Positions 51,194-62,602 of a DNA stretch of 64,000 nucleotides are shown piece after piece. A model generated the notes under the pieces. It was not told where the DNA came from. It worked only from the letters and a program-made list of their open reading frames with translations, and searched no databases. Origin of the DNA: Kalaharituber pfeilii (Eukaryota > Ascomycota > Pezizomycetes > Pezizales > Pezizaceae); contig WHUZ01000147.1 of assembly GCA_015179045.1 (NCBI GenBank), positions 1-64,000 of the forward strand, in the 5' to 3' direction. Position 1 is the stretch's first letter; each line of letters starts with the position of its first letter. Made by a program: the position numbers and the translations under genes.

Positions 51194-54100
51194 ATGGCTC
51201 CAACCACGAGAGCCACAAGAGGCCGAACCAACAGCCGGGCCGACCCTCTTCGGCAAGCCAGAAGCGCCACACGGACGGCAAAGCGCCGTCCAAGGGTAAA
51301 TAACATAGAGTTTTATATGGTGAAGGACTGGAAGGCGCATGAAGACATGACATTTATCGCCGAAGACCAGCAATGGACCCTTCATAAGTTTGCTGACATT
51401 ATCCAACACACCAGAAAGGGAGAACCGGAAAAGGCAGAAAGAATGGAAAATGCAACCACCCTAGCGGTGGGGCGAGGCGTATTCGCAGACGAGGAGGACA
51501 TTGAGGTCCCTGTTAGGACAATAACTATCGACGACATACAGGCAGGCAGGGTTCTGACCCAGCAAATAATTGAGTTCATCGAAAGAAGCAAGGCCATGGA
51601 CTCCCGCCCACCCGAAGACCAGATGGAGGAGACAATTGTAGTAAAGCCACCCGCCCCTAATACCTACGACAAGATGGAAGAAATGATGATGGTGAGACCA
51701 CCAGAATTAAGAACTACGATTCCGGCGATATATGACAATGAGTCAGAGGTCCCGGATTCACAGGAGGAACCTGCATCCACAAGCAAGACCACGTCCCTCC
51801 CCCTATACAAGGACCCAGACTTTAGTGACAATGAAGGGTACACCCCGGTGCCTCACGCCGGAGCACACTTGCCCATTAAAGATGATGACACACAAAGCGA
51901 GTCATCAGACGACACAGTATATATATACCGGCAACTCCCAGCACTCGGCCACCAACTCCGGACAAACCCCGAACCCCGGACATGGATGAGAGTGCCTATG
52001 AGGAGCAATTCATGCTGGATACAGCAATAGCCGCAGCGAGGCAGGCACGCTCCTGGGAAACCAAGATGACTCAGGGCCGTATGAAACAAGAGACTGCCAG
52101 ATATATGGGAGCTTCAGCAGCAGAAGCCCTACGGGGACTAGAGAAAACGATTCGGACTGGGCAGGTGGGAAAGAGAAGTGGATAATGACCTTAAAAGATG
52201 GACGAGGGATATGGCTGATAAATACTGGGCCTGGAGGAACGAGCAAGCAGCAGGAACGGATAGCATCCATACTGACATAAGCCGGGAACTAGAAGAGGCA
52301 CAACAAGACCTAAAACAGCACACGAGAGTGTGCTTAGAAACACACCACGAGGGCATTCGCCACTTCATGCTCAACCAGATGGCAGTCGAAAGAAAGAAAA
52401 TCAAGGACGAAATACTATACGAGATATTCAACCGAGACACCCTCAGAGAGCGGGACGACAGTTGGGTGAGGATTATCCTAGACGCCTTACAATACCACAG
52501 CAATATGTTGGATGACCTAAGAAGACTCGGGGTAGTCACGCCAGGCAGAATCGAAATGGAACCAGAACTCACACTGACACATACAACAAACTGGAATGAC
52601 CTTACCTCAGGAGCAAACACGCCCGAATTGACAGCAACGGCCACACCCTTGGAGACAAAGACGCCTACATTAAGTGACGTCAGCACGCCTAGCGCATCAC
52701 CCATGCCAAATAACAAACTAACTACTGAAGAAGGAGGGGACCAAATGGACAGAACTTATACAAACGTGAAACTTGAGGATAGCAGGCACGCGGTCAGGCT
52801 CAAGACAATGCCATCGCCCCTCACAGGAATGATACGAAGGCCGGTAGGAAAGAGAAGCTCCTCGGTACCTGCCCGGAAGACTACAGAAGAAGGAGGGTTT
52901 AGTATGGATTATGACCTCACCAATACGAACCTCAAAGACAGCAAGCACGCAATCGAAATTGACAGAGACATAGCCATGCGAGACAACACAGACATGTCGA
53001 GTACCATACACATGTCCAACAGCATACCAACAAACTCAAGCCCGGCGCAAGAACCTGTGATAAAGTCTACAACTACAGTACAGCTTCCTAAGACATCACG
53101 AGGTGGATCCAAGCCCCAAGGAGATGGACGAAAGGGAGCAGCTACCAATAGAACAGCTAGAAATAATACTAACAAAACAGCCACCAGTGAGGGTGCTCCT
53201 ACCACTGAGAAACTGGACAATAAGAAGGGGGCCGAGACGAGAGGCACAACTAGTACTCCCAACATACCGACACATAAAGGAGAGAAAAGCAAGGAGAGGA
53301 CACCAGAGAATGAGACAAAACCCTCCCAATCCGCTGAGAAAAGGAAATCATATGCTACGGCAGTAAAAGAAGCCAAACTCACAAGAGAAGACAAACCCCA
53401 AGCAGGAACCCCAACTCAGAGACAAGAGGAAAAGCGGACACTACTCAAGGGGCCAGCACAGAAGGGTGAGGAAGAAGTAATACCCAAGGAGAAACTGTGG
53501 CAGGCGAGAGTCTTTGGGGCGCAAAACTGGCAGAGTATTAGTGAGGATCCAAGATCACACTCAGTGTTCGAGCACAAAAAGGCCATGAGAGACAGGATCA
53601 ATCGAAACCTAGGAACGGAAACAGAGTACCAAGTGAGATTCGTTGCCCTGGACCCAGAATACCCCCACGAAAGAATCTTAATCATGGCAGATACTCAGTA
53701 TAAGAAAGGACTTAGGTCTCTAGGCTCCCTAGAGAAAGCAACATGCAATGGACACCAAACATCTAAAAGTCGACTGGAATCACAGAATGGTTGAGCTAGT
53801 AACTTTTAGCATAGGAACCAATGAGGCTCCGAGCAGGGTGGAGAGAGAATTGAGAGCTGAAAATCCAGGAGTATTGGCCAATAGATCAGTACGCAGATTA
53901 ACTAACAAACAGGTCCCAACACAAGGAGACAAGGCACTATCCATTTTTGTGACTGATGGAGTAGTCGAGACCCTAAAATCAGGCTTACTCTTCAGAGGTG
54001 ATAGAATAAAGCTATACCTAAGACAGGATCTAGGAAAGGAGACCTCGAATAAAGCCAAAAGATATAGGTACACTGCTCCAGATGGATACTGCCGACATTT

Positions 54101-54341
54101 CGTAGTGGGACAGGTAATCGAGTGGCTCCCCAGACAACGCAACCTTCCAGAACATCTGAAGAGCTCACCAGCAAGGCGAGACTACGAAGACCCAGTCGAC
54201 CTCAATGAAACTCCATTTGCAAAGTCATGCCAGGCTTGTGGAAAGAAAGGCGGACACGAGGAAGGGTGTGAACGAGCGAGAGCAGCACAGGAGAAAGCGG
54301 CCCCATCTAGGGCACCAGGGTATCGACAAATAAGACTATGA
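51194..54341 (+). pseudogene. LINE-A2 ORF1, Gag-like protein, frameshifted
   Basis: The ATG at 51194 gives MAPTTRATRGRTNSRADPL. About 1050 codons run to the TGA at 54339-54341, but the frame changes near 51970, near 52180 and near 53740. The first half is acidic and Pro/Thr-rich (PVRTITIDDIQAGRV). The middle is low-complexity with two copies of a TTEEGG...NTNLKDSKHA motif. The C-terminal part is RRM-like (LWQARVFGAQNW, MVELVTFSIG, RSVRRLTNKQVP, GLLFRGDRIKLYL), followed by CQACGKKGGHEEGC, a zinc knuckle with slightly shifted His spacing. Such proteins bind element RNA; this copy is broken. Confidence 0.85.
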
Positions 54342-57233
54342 TTAAGGTCGCATACCAGAACGTCGGCCGGTCAATACTGGGACGGACCTAGCCCTACAGG
54401 AAGCAGCAGACAAGAAAATAGATATACTTTTTATAGGGGAATGCTGGAGAGCACCAAGGGGAGGAACTACATTTCATCCAAGCTATACGAACGTACATTC
54501 CCCTATAAAAAGCGGAGCAATAACAGCCTACGTAAGGAAGGACAGAATAATGAGCATGAAAATAGACGGCAAAGCCAACCACATCACAGTACAATTAGAC
54601 GACCGAATGATTACTGGAGTGTACTGGAACAGGGACACCGATATTGAAAAGGAATTGGAAGAGATAGGAGTAACGGATATGATAATAGGGGACTGCAACA
54701 GCCATCACTATGACTGGTCTCCGAAACAAGATACTAGAGGCATACTACTAAAAGACACCCTCCAAGCACGAGGACTACTCCAACAGATAGATAGAAATAC
54801 TATCACATGGACACGGACAATCAATGGACAGATAAGAACGGCACTCTTGGACCTGGTATTCGCAAGACCCAGGGAATGGAAAACAACAAAGACAACATGG
54901 ATTTCTGGTACAGACCATGTGATGATTATCGGAACATTGGATACCAGAAAGAAGACAGAGGCCAAAACCATTAAAGTAACAGACTGGGACAAATGGGAAG
55001 AATTTGTTGATAAATATGGCAACAGAAAAACTAGCCGAAGGTATTGATGGTTACGAACTACTATGTGAATTAAGCCAAAAGTTTACAAAAGATGCATACA
55101 TCACCAGACGCACGAAACGATGGTTCGACAAGGAGGTAAAAGAGGCACGACAAATGACCAGAACCATTCTAAAGAGCGGGGCTAGCCACACAGAGAAAAC
55201 AAGAGCGAGAAGACTACTTAGGGAGATAATAAGAGATAAGAAGGAGGAATACTGGGAAGGCTTCTTAGAAGAGGACAGAATCACCTCACCATGGGATATT
55301 GTCAGGCTAGCAAGAGACCCTTTCCGCCAAAGAGACCTCATGGGGATACCAGGCTCAGACGAGGAGATAGCTAAGGTATTGATTGAGCGCAACTTCATAT
55401 CACAAGGACAAGAAACTACGACCACTACTATCAGACCAACAGGACTCACCGTCGAAAAAGATCAAGCCAGGATGATGATAGAAAAGGCACTAACAAAAGC
55501 TAAACCAAGATCAGCACCGGGACCCGATGGCATACAATATGGCTTACTGAAGCTTCTGAAGGGTACGACTCTATGGACTGCTGTAAGAGAGAGAATTGTA
55601 GAATATATAAACGGTGACTACGATTTTGCCAGAGGCTTTGAGGTGGTTATGATACTCAAGAAAGGGAAACCCAGAGATCAGGTAGGGAGCTGGAGACCCA
55701 TAACGCTTCTGAACACAGTAGCGAAGCTAGGTCAAAAAGTCATTGCAGACCTGCTACAAAGAAAAGACGACCTTTTCAGAGACACTCAGCTTGGAGGAAG
55801 ACGCCATCGAGGTGCAGAGGATCCACAGCGACAAGTGCTGAAGGAGACAGAGAAGAGGCTACAGAAGAAAGAATGGGTAGCCCTAGTGGGAGACGATATT
55901 AAGTCAGCTTTTAACTTTCTTCGAAGGGACAAGGTGGTTGCTCGAATAAGACAAACAGACCATAACCTAGCGAGCTTTGTAGAAGCTTTTATGATGCCGA
56001 CCAACTACAACATGACATGGGATGGCAAAAGGAGAGCTACAGGGAGGATGACAGATGGTACACCGCAAGGATCTCCACTATCCCCGATACTATTCCTGAT
56101 AAGTGTAGCACCTGTGGCAGAGAAGGTAGACCAACACAACTTCACCAGGTCATATGTCGATGATTTCCACAGTGTAATCTCACATCCATCACTCCTAAAA
56201 CTCCGACAAGCCATAAAGATACACAGGGCAAAAATCACCGAAACAGCAGCAGAGCATGGATTCGAAATTGACCCAAACAAGTCCGAGACACTAATAATTG
56301 GGGTAAAAGGCCCTGACTATAGGCTAACCGGATTGACGGTAGATTGGGAGCTAAAATTTACTCGACATCATAAGAAGAGACTACTTCTCGGGAAGGCAGC
56401 ATGGGGAGTGGCATCGAGACTAACTCGCCTCACACCAGGCAAGAAACGACAGATATATACAAGCATCGCACGCACAATCGCCACATGGGGATGCTGGGCA
56501 TGGCAGGACTACTCAAGACAGTCTCCACCAGCAACCAAGATCAAAGACATAGAAAAATGGCAATACACAGTAGCACAGAAGATTACTGCAGCCCCGTGGG
56601 GTACCAGGCGAGACGTAGTCGAAGGAATAGCCAACCTAGAATCAGCCCAAACATTCCTAGAAGGAGAACGCCAGAGGGTAGAAGCCAGGGCCTTACGGTT
56701 CCACGATGAGATAATCCAAAACAGGGATAATGAGTGCAGGTACCTACGGGGGTCTCTCTCACACAACAACCCCCTACCACTAGCCATCCTACCAGCACTA
56801 CCTGCGGACGCAGACAAGCTCGAGTTCGAGAATGCCATAGCCAATGCCGAGGACGAGGGGTGGAACTCCGTCTACACTGACGGGAGCAGGATAGATTACA
56901 AGACAGGCCTAGGCAGCTACGCAAAAGACACCTCTACTTCCACATACCTAGGGGAACAGACTACTGTCAATGATGCAGAACTCATTGCCATGAGCGAAGC
57001 ATTACGCAATCAAGCTGGGGAACTCCTGATCATAACCGACTCTAAGGTATCGATATCCAAGCTCCTAAAGATCGCCCAGGGAGAGCCCACCCACAAAGGA
57101 CCGGCAAAACTGGTTAGAGACGCCTGGAAAGCGAGAACAGACCGAGGTGACTGGGACGTTGCAGTGATGTGGGTCAAGTCCCATATAGGAGTCAAAGGGA
57201 ACACCGAGGCAGACACAGCTGCGAAAATAGGCA

Positions 57234-57236
<3 letters not shown>
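54338..57236 (+). pseudogene. LINE-A2 ORF2, N-terminal part (endonuclease, RT, RNase H)
   Basis: The likely start ATG at 54338 overlaps the ORF1 stop as ATGA. APE-type endonuclease: MIKVAYQNVGRS, FIGECWRAPRGG (other frame after 54390), MIIGDCNSHHYDWSP, TWISGTDHVMIIG. A shift near 55030 leads to the long open frame from 55004: linker, then RT with RSAPGPDGIQYGLLK, SWRPITLLNTVAKL, DDIKSAFNFL, GTPQGSPLSPILFL and the catalytic SYVDDFHS. RNase H follows with VYTDGSRID, LLIITDSKVSIS and WVKSHIGVKGNTEAD. The LINE-B insertion stops it at AAKIGT. Confidence 0.9.
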
Positions 57237-57271
<35 letters not shown>

Positions 57272-59072
57272 ATAACCCCGCTTGTAGCACTAAGCCATGG
57301 CAGGGTCCCTGGGCAAGCCCTCATAGCCCGGAGACAGGCTAAACTAACTCTCTACATACATGGCCCCCACGCGCCGTCGCCCCCGCTCTCCTAGCTTCTA
57401 GAACTTGACCCCGGCGAAGAAATTCTCTAAAACGTCATACTCCTCCCCATTCTCCGCCTTTCTTTTCCACTCCTTTCCCATGTCGCTCCACCTCTCAAAA
57501 CCTTCTGGGCGGTTCTCCTGACTTCCGCATCGGAAAGCGAGATGCTCCCCCGTTTGCACCTCCCCACACCTGCACCTATCCGATTCCGCCACCCCTAGCT
57601 TCTTCAACCACCTAGCACACCTTCCTCGCTCCAGTCGCAATGCAGTGAAGTTTGATGTCGCCATCCTACTCCACTCCATGACCTTTCCTCCTCCAAAGCC
57701 GTCCACTTCTCTCTTCTCCTTCCTCCACGCCTTCACCCTCTGGCGCACCCCACTTCCGGTGGCCACCTCCTTCCCCTGCATCACCGTCCCCTTCTTCGCC
57801 CACTCATCCGCCTTCTCATTTCCTGCGATTCCGATGTGAGCCTTGACCCACATCAGCTTCGCATCCCCTCCCTTCTTCTTCTTCCTCGCTACGGCATCCA
57901 CCACTCTCCTCACATCCTCGGTTTTCCCCTTTCCCTCCCTGCCTGCCTTCTGGATCGCCATGACGGCAGCCTCAGAATCTAAACAGATCAGTACAGGGAC
58001 CTCCTCCTCCACACTCTCCAGCGCCTTTCTCACTCCCCTCACCTCCCCATCGAACACCGTCGCCGTTCTCCCCACCACCTCCGCCACGGCTGCCGACCTC
58101 CCCCACACCCCTGCTCCCACCTTGCTGTCCTCGATCTTGCTGCCGTCGGAGAAAAGGACTGCCCTTTTTCTTCCGGCTTCCCCGATCGCGGCTTCCCACT
58201 CCCCCCTCGTCTCCACTTCTCCTTTCCGCCTCTCCACCACTTCCACCTCCACCTTCTCACACCCCCCTCCCCACGAGATCTCCTCCCCCTCCTCCGAGAA
58301 CCTCGCCCACTGACCTTGCCAGCGGTCCAGCACTGCTTCATACCCCTCATTCTCGACCACCGCCCACTGCACCCCCCAGTCTCTCCAGTTTCTCGCCTCC
58401 TCCTCTCTCTCCTCACTCCCTCCGAAGTCGCCCGTGCAAAGCTCCGCCAGCTCTGACGGCGCCTCCACCTCCCGGACGATCGCCCTCGCTTGCGCGCCAT
58501 CCAGGACCGTCTCCACGTCCTCCACTCCACACACCGCACTCACCCCTCCTACCCCCGCTCCTCTCCCTCCTCCAGCCGCCTTCTTCAACACCTGCAGCTG
58601 GACTCTCTCCATCTCCTTCCTCCATTCCTTCTGTCCCCTCCACCCGATCTCGCTTCCCCACATTGCAACCGCCCTCACCATCCCCGTGTAGGCTTGCCTC
58701 CAGCTGCGTGGAGACATCCCCCAGTTCCGGTTGCCCAGTCCCGAGAGAGCCCCCGCCAGCCTCCGCGCTCGGCTCAGCCTGTTTCGCCAATGTGCGCCAA
58801 AGGTCAAGTTCTCATCGAAGATGACCCCTAACCACTTTAGCATCTCCCCCTCTTTCTTCCACCTCCTTCCCACCCCGAAGGTTATCATCTCCCACTTCGA
58901 CTCCTCCAGCGGGATCTGGTCTTCCTCCGCCACCTCCGCCAGCGCCACCTTCACCTTCTCCCTGAGCCGCCCCATATCCCAGTACCCGTGCCAGTCTAGG
59001 ATCGTTGCTGCCAGGTCGTCAACATACGATGGCACTTCTACCTCCGCCCCCATCGCCACCCCCCTCAGCCTT
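57237..59072 (-). mobile_element. LINE-B2: 5'-truncated LINE-B inserted in LINE-A2 ORF2
   Basis: Flanked by GAAAATAGGCACAT (57223-57236, 59073-59086). Poly-A appears as poly-T at 57237, preceded on the minus strand by GCGGGGTTATGTGATTT. It carries about 555 codons of ORF2 and a 3' UTR of about 160 bp. Confidence 0.94.
57398..59072 (-). CDS. LINE-B2 ORF2 C-terminal fragment (RT active site to zinc tail)
   Basis: The frame is uninterrupted from the truncation to the stop at 57398. It begins just upstream of the RT active site (EVEVPSYVDDLAATI), then WLGVIFDENLTFGAHW, WGMSPRSWRQAYTG, RNase H (VLFSDGSKIEDSKVGAGVW, LICLDSEAAVMAIQ, WVKAHIGIAGNEKADEWA) and the tail CRCGEVQTGEHLAFRC. The fingers and part of the palm are absent, so RT cannot work, though an RNase H-containing peptide remains encodable. 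It is the less decayed of the two LINE-B RNase H copies. Confidence 0.9.
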
Positions 59073-59086
59073 GAAAATAGGCACAT

Positions 59087-59518
59087 GCCTCCCTTACCAA
59101 GATGAAACCATAACAGAAGATGGGATACGACAAACCTCGAGACATCAGCGCGCCACAGAGAGAAACCGGCTAAGGCTCAGCTACCGTCCCTTGACAAGAC
59201 TTGGAAGTCGACACATAGCCACGCTAGCAGGAATACTGGGCGACAAGTTACTACGGAAATGGCAGTACGAAATCGGGAAAGCAGACAGCCCAGAATGTCG
59301 ATGGTGTGGGGAGGAGGAGGAGACTACTGAACATGTGCTCACTAGGTGCAGGACATGGAAACGAAAGTGCCAGGAGGCATGCAAGACTTGGTCACTCCTC
59401 CGAAGAGCAAGGACACAGGCCCACTTAGAGACATCTTGGAGTGGGCAGGGGCATAGGAGACACACAGGATCTTTTCTTATTCCTTTTCTTCTACCTTCAT
59501 ATGTATCTAATCTCATGT
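59087..59518 (+). pseudogene. LINE-A2 ORF2 C-terminus after the LINE-B2 insertion
   Basis: It resumes as YQDETITEDGIRQ, LRLSYRPLTRLGSRHIATLAG, and the zinc motif CRWCGEEEETTEHVLTRC. The expected ending DILEWAGA with stop near 59456 lies in another frame, so one shift has occurred in the last 40 codons. Confidence 0.85.
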
Positions 59519-59525
59519 AACTAAT

Positions 59526-59555
59526 CTCGCCATAGCCCCCAGGGCGGCACGCGAG
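59526..59555 (+). other. LINE-A 3'-terminal hairpin (representative copy)
   Basis: CTCGC at 59526-59530 pairs with GCGAG at 59551-59555. Inside, GCCC and GGGC pair around a 3-nt loop. TAATGATAT and poly-A follow. Twenty-four copies of this module lie in the window, near 1658, 10382, 19578, 19936, 24075, 24496, 26756, 28666, 30288, 31708, 31993, 35470, 35837, 37602, 39890, 40905, 42419, 43430, 50572, 50855, 59526, 60600, 61650 and 63025. The module is the likely binding site for the LINE-A reverse transcriptase. Confidence 0.8.
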
Positions 59556-59591
59556 TAATGATATAAAAAAAAAAAAAAAAAAAAAAAAAAA

Positions 59592-59794
59592 GACTGGGAA
59601 CTAAAATTTGACCACCACCACACGAAGAGACTTAACCTGGACAAAGCAATCTGGAGAGTGGCCTCACGCCTCACCCGAATTCCCTCCTCTAAAAGACGAC
59701 AACTGTACATGAGTATCGCTCGAAACGTAGCCACCTGGGGCAGCTAGGCTTGGACCGACTACGCCAAGGGGGTTGCGGGTGCGACTGGCAAAGC
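59592..59794 (+). pseudogene. LINE-A1 ORF2 remnant after LINE-A2
   Basis: DWELKFDHHHTKRLNLDKA, SRLTRIPSSKRRQLYMSI and ARNVATWGS (then a stop) correspond to the post-RT region. LINE similarity fades at about 59790, where segment X begins. Confidence 0.8.
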
Positions 59795-60787
59795 CGGAGC
59801 CCACCACCCACGAAGGAGCCCTGGTGGGAGCGATCTAACCAAGGGAAGAGGGAGTAACCTTCGTGGACATACCTCCTAAAACCAACCGACTCTCTGCTAC
59901 CAGGTTAATGAACTGGCCCAAATATGCGAGAGAGACAGGTCACCCCTCATGAGCAGTCATAGGAGTGGCTAGGTTGAGTGACCGGAATGTGCAGGATTGG
60001 GTGTGCATAGCCAGGGCAGAATGGATTTGCATAGCTGGGCCTCGCCAGAATGTGTAGTACTATTCTGATGTCCGGAACGTGCAGCACAAACTTTGCATAG
60101 CTGGAGCTCTCCCGCAGACCCATTGGTTACTTGGGTAGAGGACTGGTCACTGAGAGTACGTGCACCTCTATCCAAGAGGACTACTTTCAGGATTAGGATA
60201 CCTGGCGAGAGACTGAGGGCCATGGTAGTCAAAACTGCAGACAGATCATCCTCGAGGGCCTGGAAAGAGTGGATTAGCCCTGGTAGCCGGAAGGAAGCTT
60301 GAAACCTTCTGGGCGGCAGTTTCTAAGCTGTAGGGGCTTAGAGGGCTCGGCAGGACGGTTCTAAAGCCGGTGTCGGTCCCAGCGGTTTCAATGCTCAAAG
60401 CTTCAAGATCACCACTCACCACTATGCTACAGAACCACTAGTCATGAAATGTTAAACCTATGCTCCGAGTCCTGTGGGGGCCTAAGGGTCGAAATGCCAC
60501 TGGGCATAGGTGAGGGCATGGACTGCAACTCGGCGGGTGTAGTTATCGGCAGTTGGTTCTGAAGGGAGCTTTTTTTTTTTTTTTTTTTTTATATCATTAA
60601 TCGCATGCCGCCCTAAGGGCTATGGCGATCTGAAGGGAGCGGAAGCTTAGCGAAGGGGCTTAAGGTGCAAAGGCGCAATCCACATAGTGGCCCTGAAAGG
60701 GGTATATAAGGCCGTCTCAGCCTGAAGAGTCAGAAACGAGACCAAGACTCACCCCGGAAGGTGACGGGGTAGACTCCACTATCGCGT
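59795..60787. other. Segment X: ~1-kb unidentified sequence within LINE-A1
   Basis: It replaces about 0.28 kb of LINE-A ORF2 between the post-RT region and RNase H. Its last ~250 bp (from 60531, with TATATAAGG near 60705) are shared with 31951-32194. The rest has no match in the window and no convincing open frame. A 59-bp LINE-A tail sits inside it (60570-60628, minus strand; duplication TCTGAAGGGAGC). No flanking duplication of X is visible. Confidence 0.55.
60570..60628 (-). mobile_element. LINE-A 3'-tail insertion in segment X, 59 bp
   Basis: Poly-T and the inverted hairpin (ATCGC/GCGAT form), flanked by TCTGAAGGGAGC at 60558-60569 and 60629-60640. Confidence 0.88.
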
Positions 60788-61690
60788 GGCCATCACAAAA
60801 GAAGAAGATGAAGGGTGGGGGACGGTATACACGGACGGGAGCAGAATAGACGAAATCGCCGGTGCAGGCACACACTGCCACGATTCGAGCACATCATTAT
60901 ACCTAGGCACACAGCCCACGATAAACGACGCGGAATTAATTGCGATGGGCGCGGCGATGACCCAGCAGGAAGGCGAGCTACTGATAGTCACAGAATCGAA
61001 GCTAGCCATAGCCCAGATGCAGAAAATCGCCAACGGAGACCCCACACACGAGGGATCCGCGCGGCTAGTGAGAGACCGCTGGGAGGAAAGAGCGGCACGG
61101 GGCGACCTAGATCTGGCGATAATGTGGGTGAAATCCCACACGGGCATAGCAGGCAACACCGAGGCGGACAAAGCAGCCAAGATAGGCACCGCCTTACAGC
61201 ATCAAGACGAAACAATCACAGAAGCAGGCATGAGACAGCACGCGAGGTCGAAGGGCCAACGAACGCAACAGACTAGAATTGAGCTACCACCCTCTACAGC
61301 GCTTGGGGACGAGGGTCGCCACCCTGGCCGGAATACTGGGCAACAAAGGATTACGACACTGGAAAGACCAGATCGGGAAAGCCGACAGCCCGGAGTGCGG
61401 ATGGTGCGGCAAAAGCCCAGAGACTACCACCCACGTGCTCACCAAGTGCGAAGTATGGAAACGAAATGGCCAGGAGGGAATCAGACCTCAAGAAACCCCC
61501 CAAAACCGACGGCAAAGCAGACAGACTGGCGGAATTATTGGAATGGGTAGGACGAGAATAACGGATGACTGGGCAGGACGGGTACTTTTCCTTTTCCCTT
61601 TTCTTATCTTTCTTTCCCCTCTTTCTATGTAACTAAGAGACCTCAGCATAACCTACAAGGCGGCATGCGAGTAATGAAATAAAAAAAAAA
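60788..61690 (+). pseudogene. LINE-A1 ORF2 C-terminus and 3' end
   Basis: RNase H is clear: GWGTVYTDGSRIDEIAG, LLIVTESKLAIAQM (the usual TDS is TES here), IMWVKSHTGIAGNTEAD. A shift near 61255 moves the frame to SYHPLQRLGTRVATLAG and the zinc motif CGWCGKSPETTTHVLTKC, and a further shift precedes the terminal LEWVG. The hairpin and a short poly-A end the element at 61690. Confidence 0.87.
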
Positions 61691-61701
61691 GTCTGGCTGT
61701 A

Positions 61702-62592
61702 TGTTCCGGTCCGCTCTTGAACGGCAATACGACCCGGTCCTCTGATGAATGTAACTTTTTTGCGCTCGTAGAGTGTTTTCTACATTAACCATAGAGTTTT
61801 TACAGTATCAGTGATTTTCATTCGCTGCTATCGTTCATGCATTTTGTTTTCTGCACTTGCATAACCCCACATAGAAGCTGCAAGCAGTTGCAATGGCCCC
61901 CTTATAGCCAATATTGCCATTTTCTGCTTCGCTGCTCATGTATCTACTGTTTTCTAAACAAATACACACTCCGTAGGATGAGACAGTCCTGTGCTCTGCC
62001 AAGAAGGTACATATTCCCTAAACAGTATATATCACAAGTGGGTCGAAAAGGGAGTGCCCAGGACCGAACTCAGCTTGCTGAGGAGTGTATGGGTTGGTTA
62101 CAAGCCGCCCAGTGTTTTTCGTCCCAATTTGGTCATATTGCCAAGAAATTCGGTCAAAATGCCAAGACCTGACGTCGGCTCAGACCTGCTGTCGGCTCAG
62201 ACCTGCTGTCGGCTCAAACCTGCCATCGGCTCAGACCTACTGTAGGTACTATAGTTACAGGAATCGCGGCCACTCGTCGTAAGTACTGCTGGTTACGCCT
62301 CGCGCCGGATTGAACCCAGTCGCATTTGACATAGCTTGCGCCTAAGCTAGAGGGCTGAAGTGCCAAGTAGTCCAGCAACCTGAGCTCAACTTAACAATTA
62401 TGACAGGTCTCTCTCGCCAGCATTGAATTTGATAGATTGTAATAATCCAACCTGGGCCCCTCGCCCAAGACCCCCCAGCTCCGGTCCTATACTGGCAATC
62501 AACATACTACATGCCAGTACTCGTACACGTGCAGCTGACCCTGACCCCCTCGCAACTCGTCATACTCCTTCTAGCACTCCGGTATATATCCC
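61702..62592. other. Unassigned spacer with a short tandem repeat
   Basis: A ~17-bp unit GTCGGCTCAGACCTGCT is repeated about four times at 62173-62242. Nothing else is recognised. Confidence 0.5.
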
Positions 62593-62602
62593 TGCACCTG
62601 TA

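Larger units (their letters stand above)
49130..59591 (+). mobile_element. LINE-A2: full-length LINE-A inserted in LINE-A1
   Basis: GACTGGGAACTA (49118-49129 and 59592-59603) flanks the element. The left flank is LINE-A1 coding for VDWEL and the right flank continues with DWELKFDHHH. The leader begins CACACCTCTACAACCTCC as in LINE-A1. ORF1 and ORF2 follow, then the terminal hairpin at 59526-59555 and poly-A. Two insertions interrupt it: a foldback element (49428-51092) in the leader and a LINE-B fragment (57237-59072) in ORF2. Without them it is about 6.96 kb. Confidence 0.93.
37970..61690 (+). mobile_element. LINE-A1: full-length LINE-A expanded to 23.7 kb by nested insertions
   Basis: The outer limits are set by GTCTGGCTGCA (37959-37969) and GTCTGGCTGTA (61691-61701). 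LINE-A1's own sequence survives as 37970-39148 (leader and ORF1 start), 40091-40867 (ORF1 C-part), 42486-43428, 43491-43955, 48945-49129, 59592-59794 and 60788-61690 (ORF2). The joins are collinear with LINE-A2, apart from about 0.7 kb lost at the palindrome, a few bases at 43429 and about 0.28 kb at segment X. The 3' end has the hairpin (GCCT/AGGC) and poly-A. Confidence 0.88.

Noticed and set aside
57237..57264. Poly-T runs as transcription terminators
   Set aside because: They are the poly-A tails of minus-strand LINE insertions, with target duplications to match.
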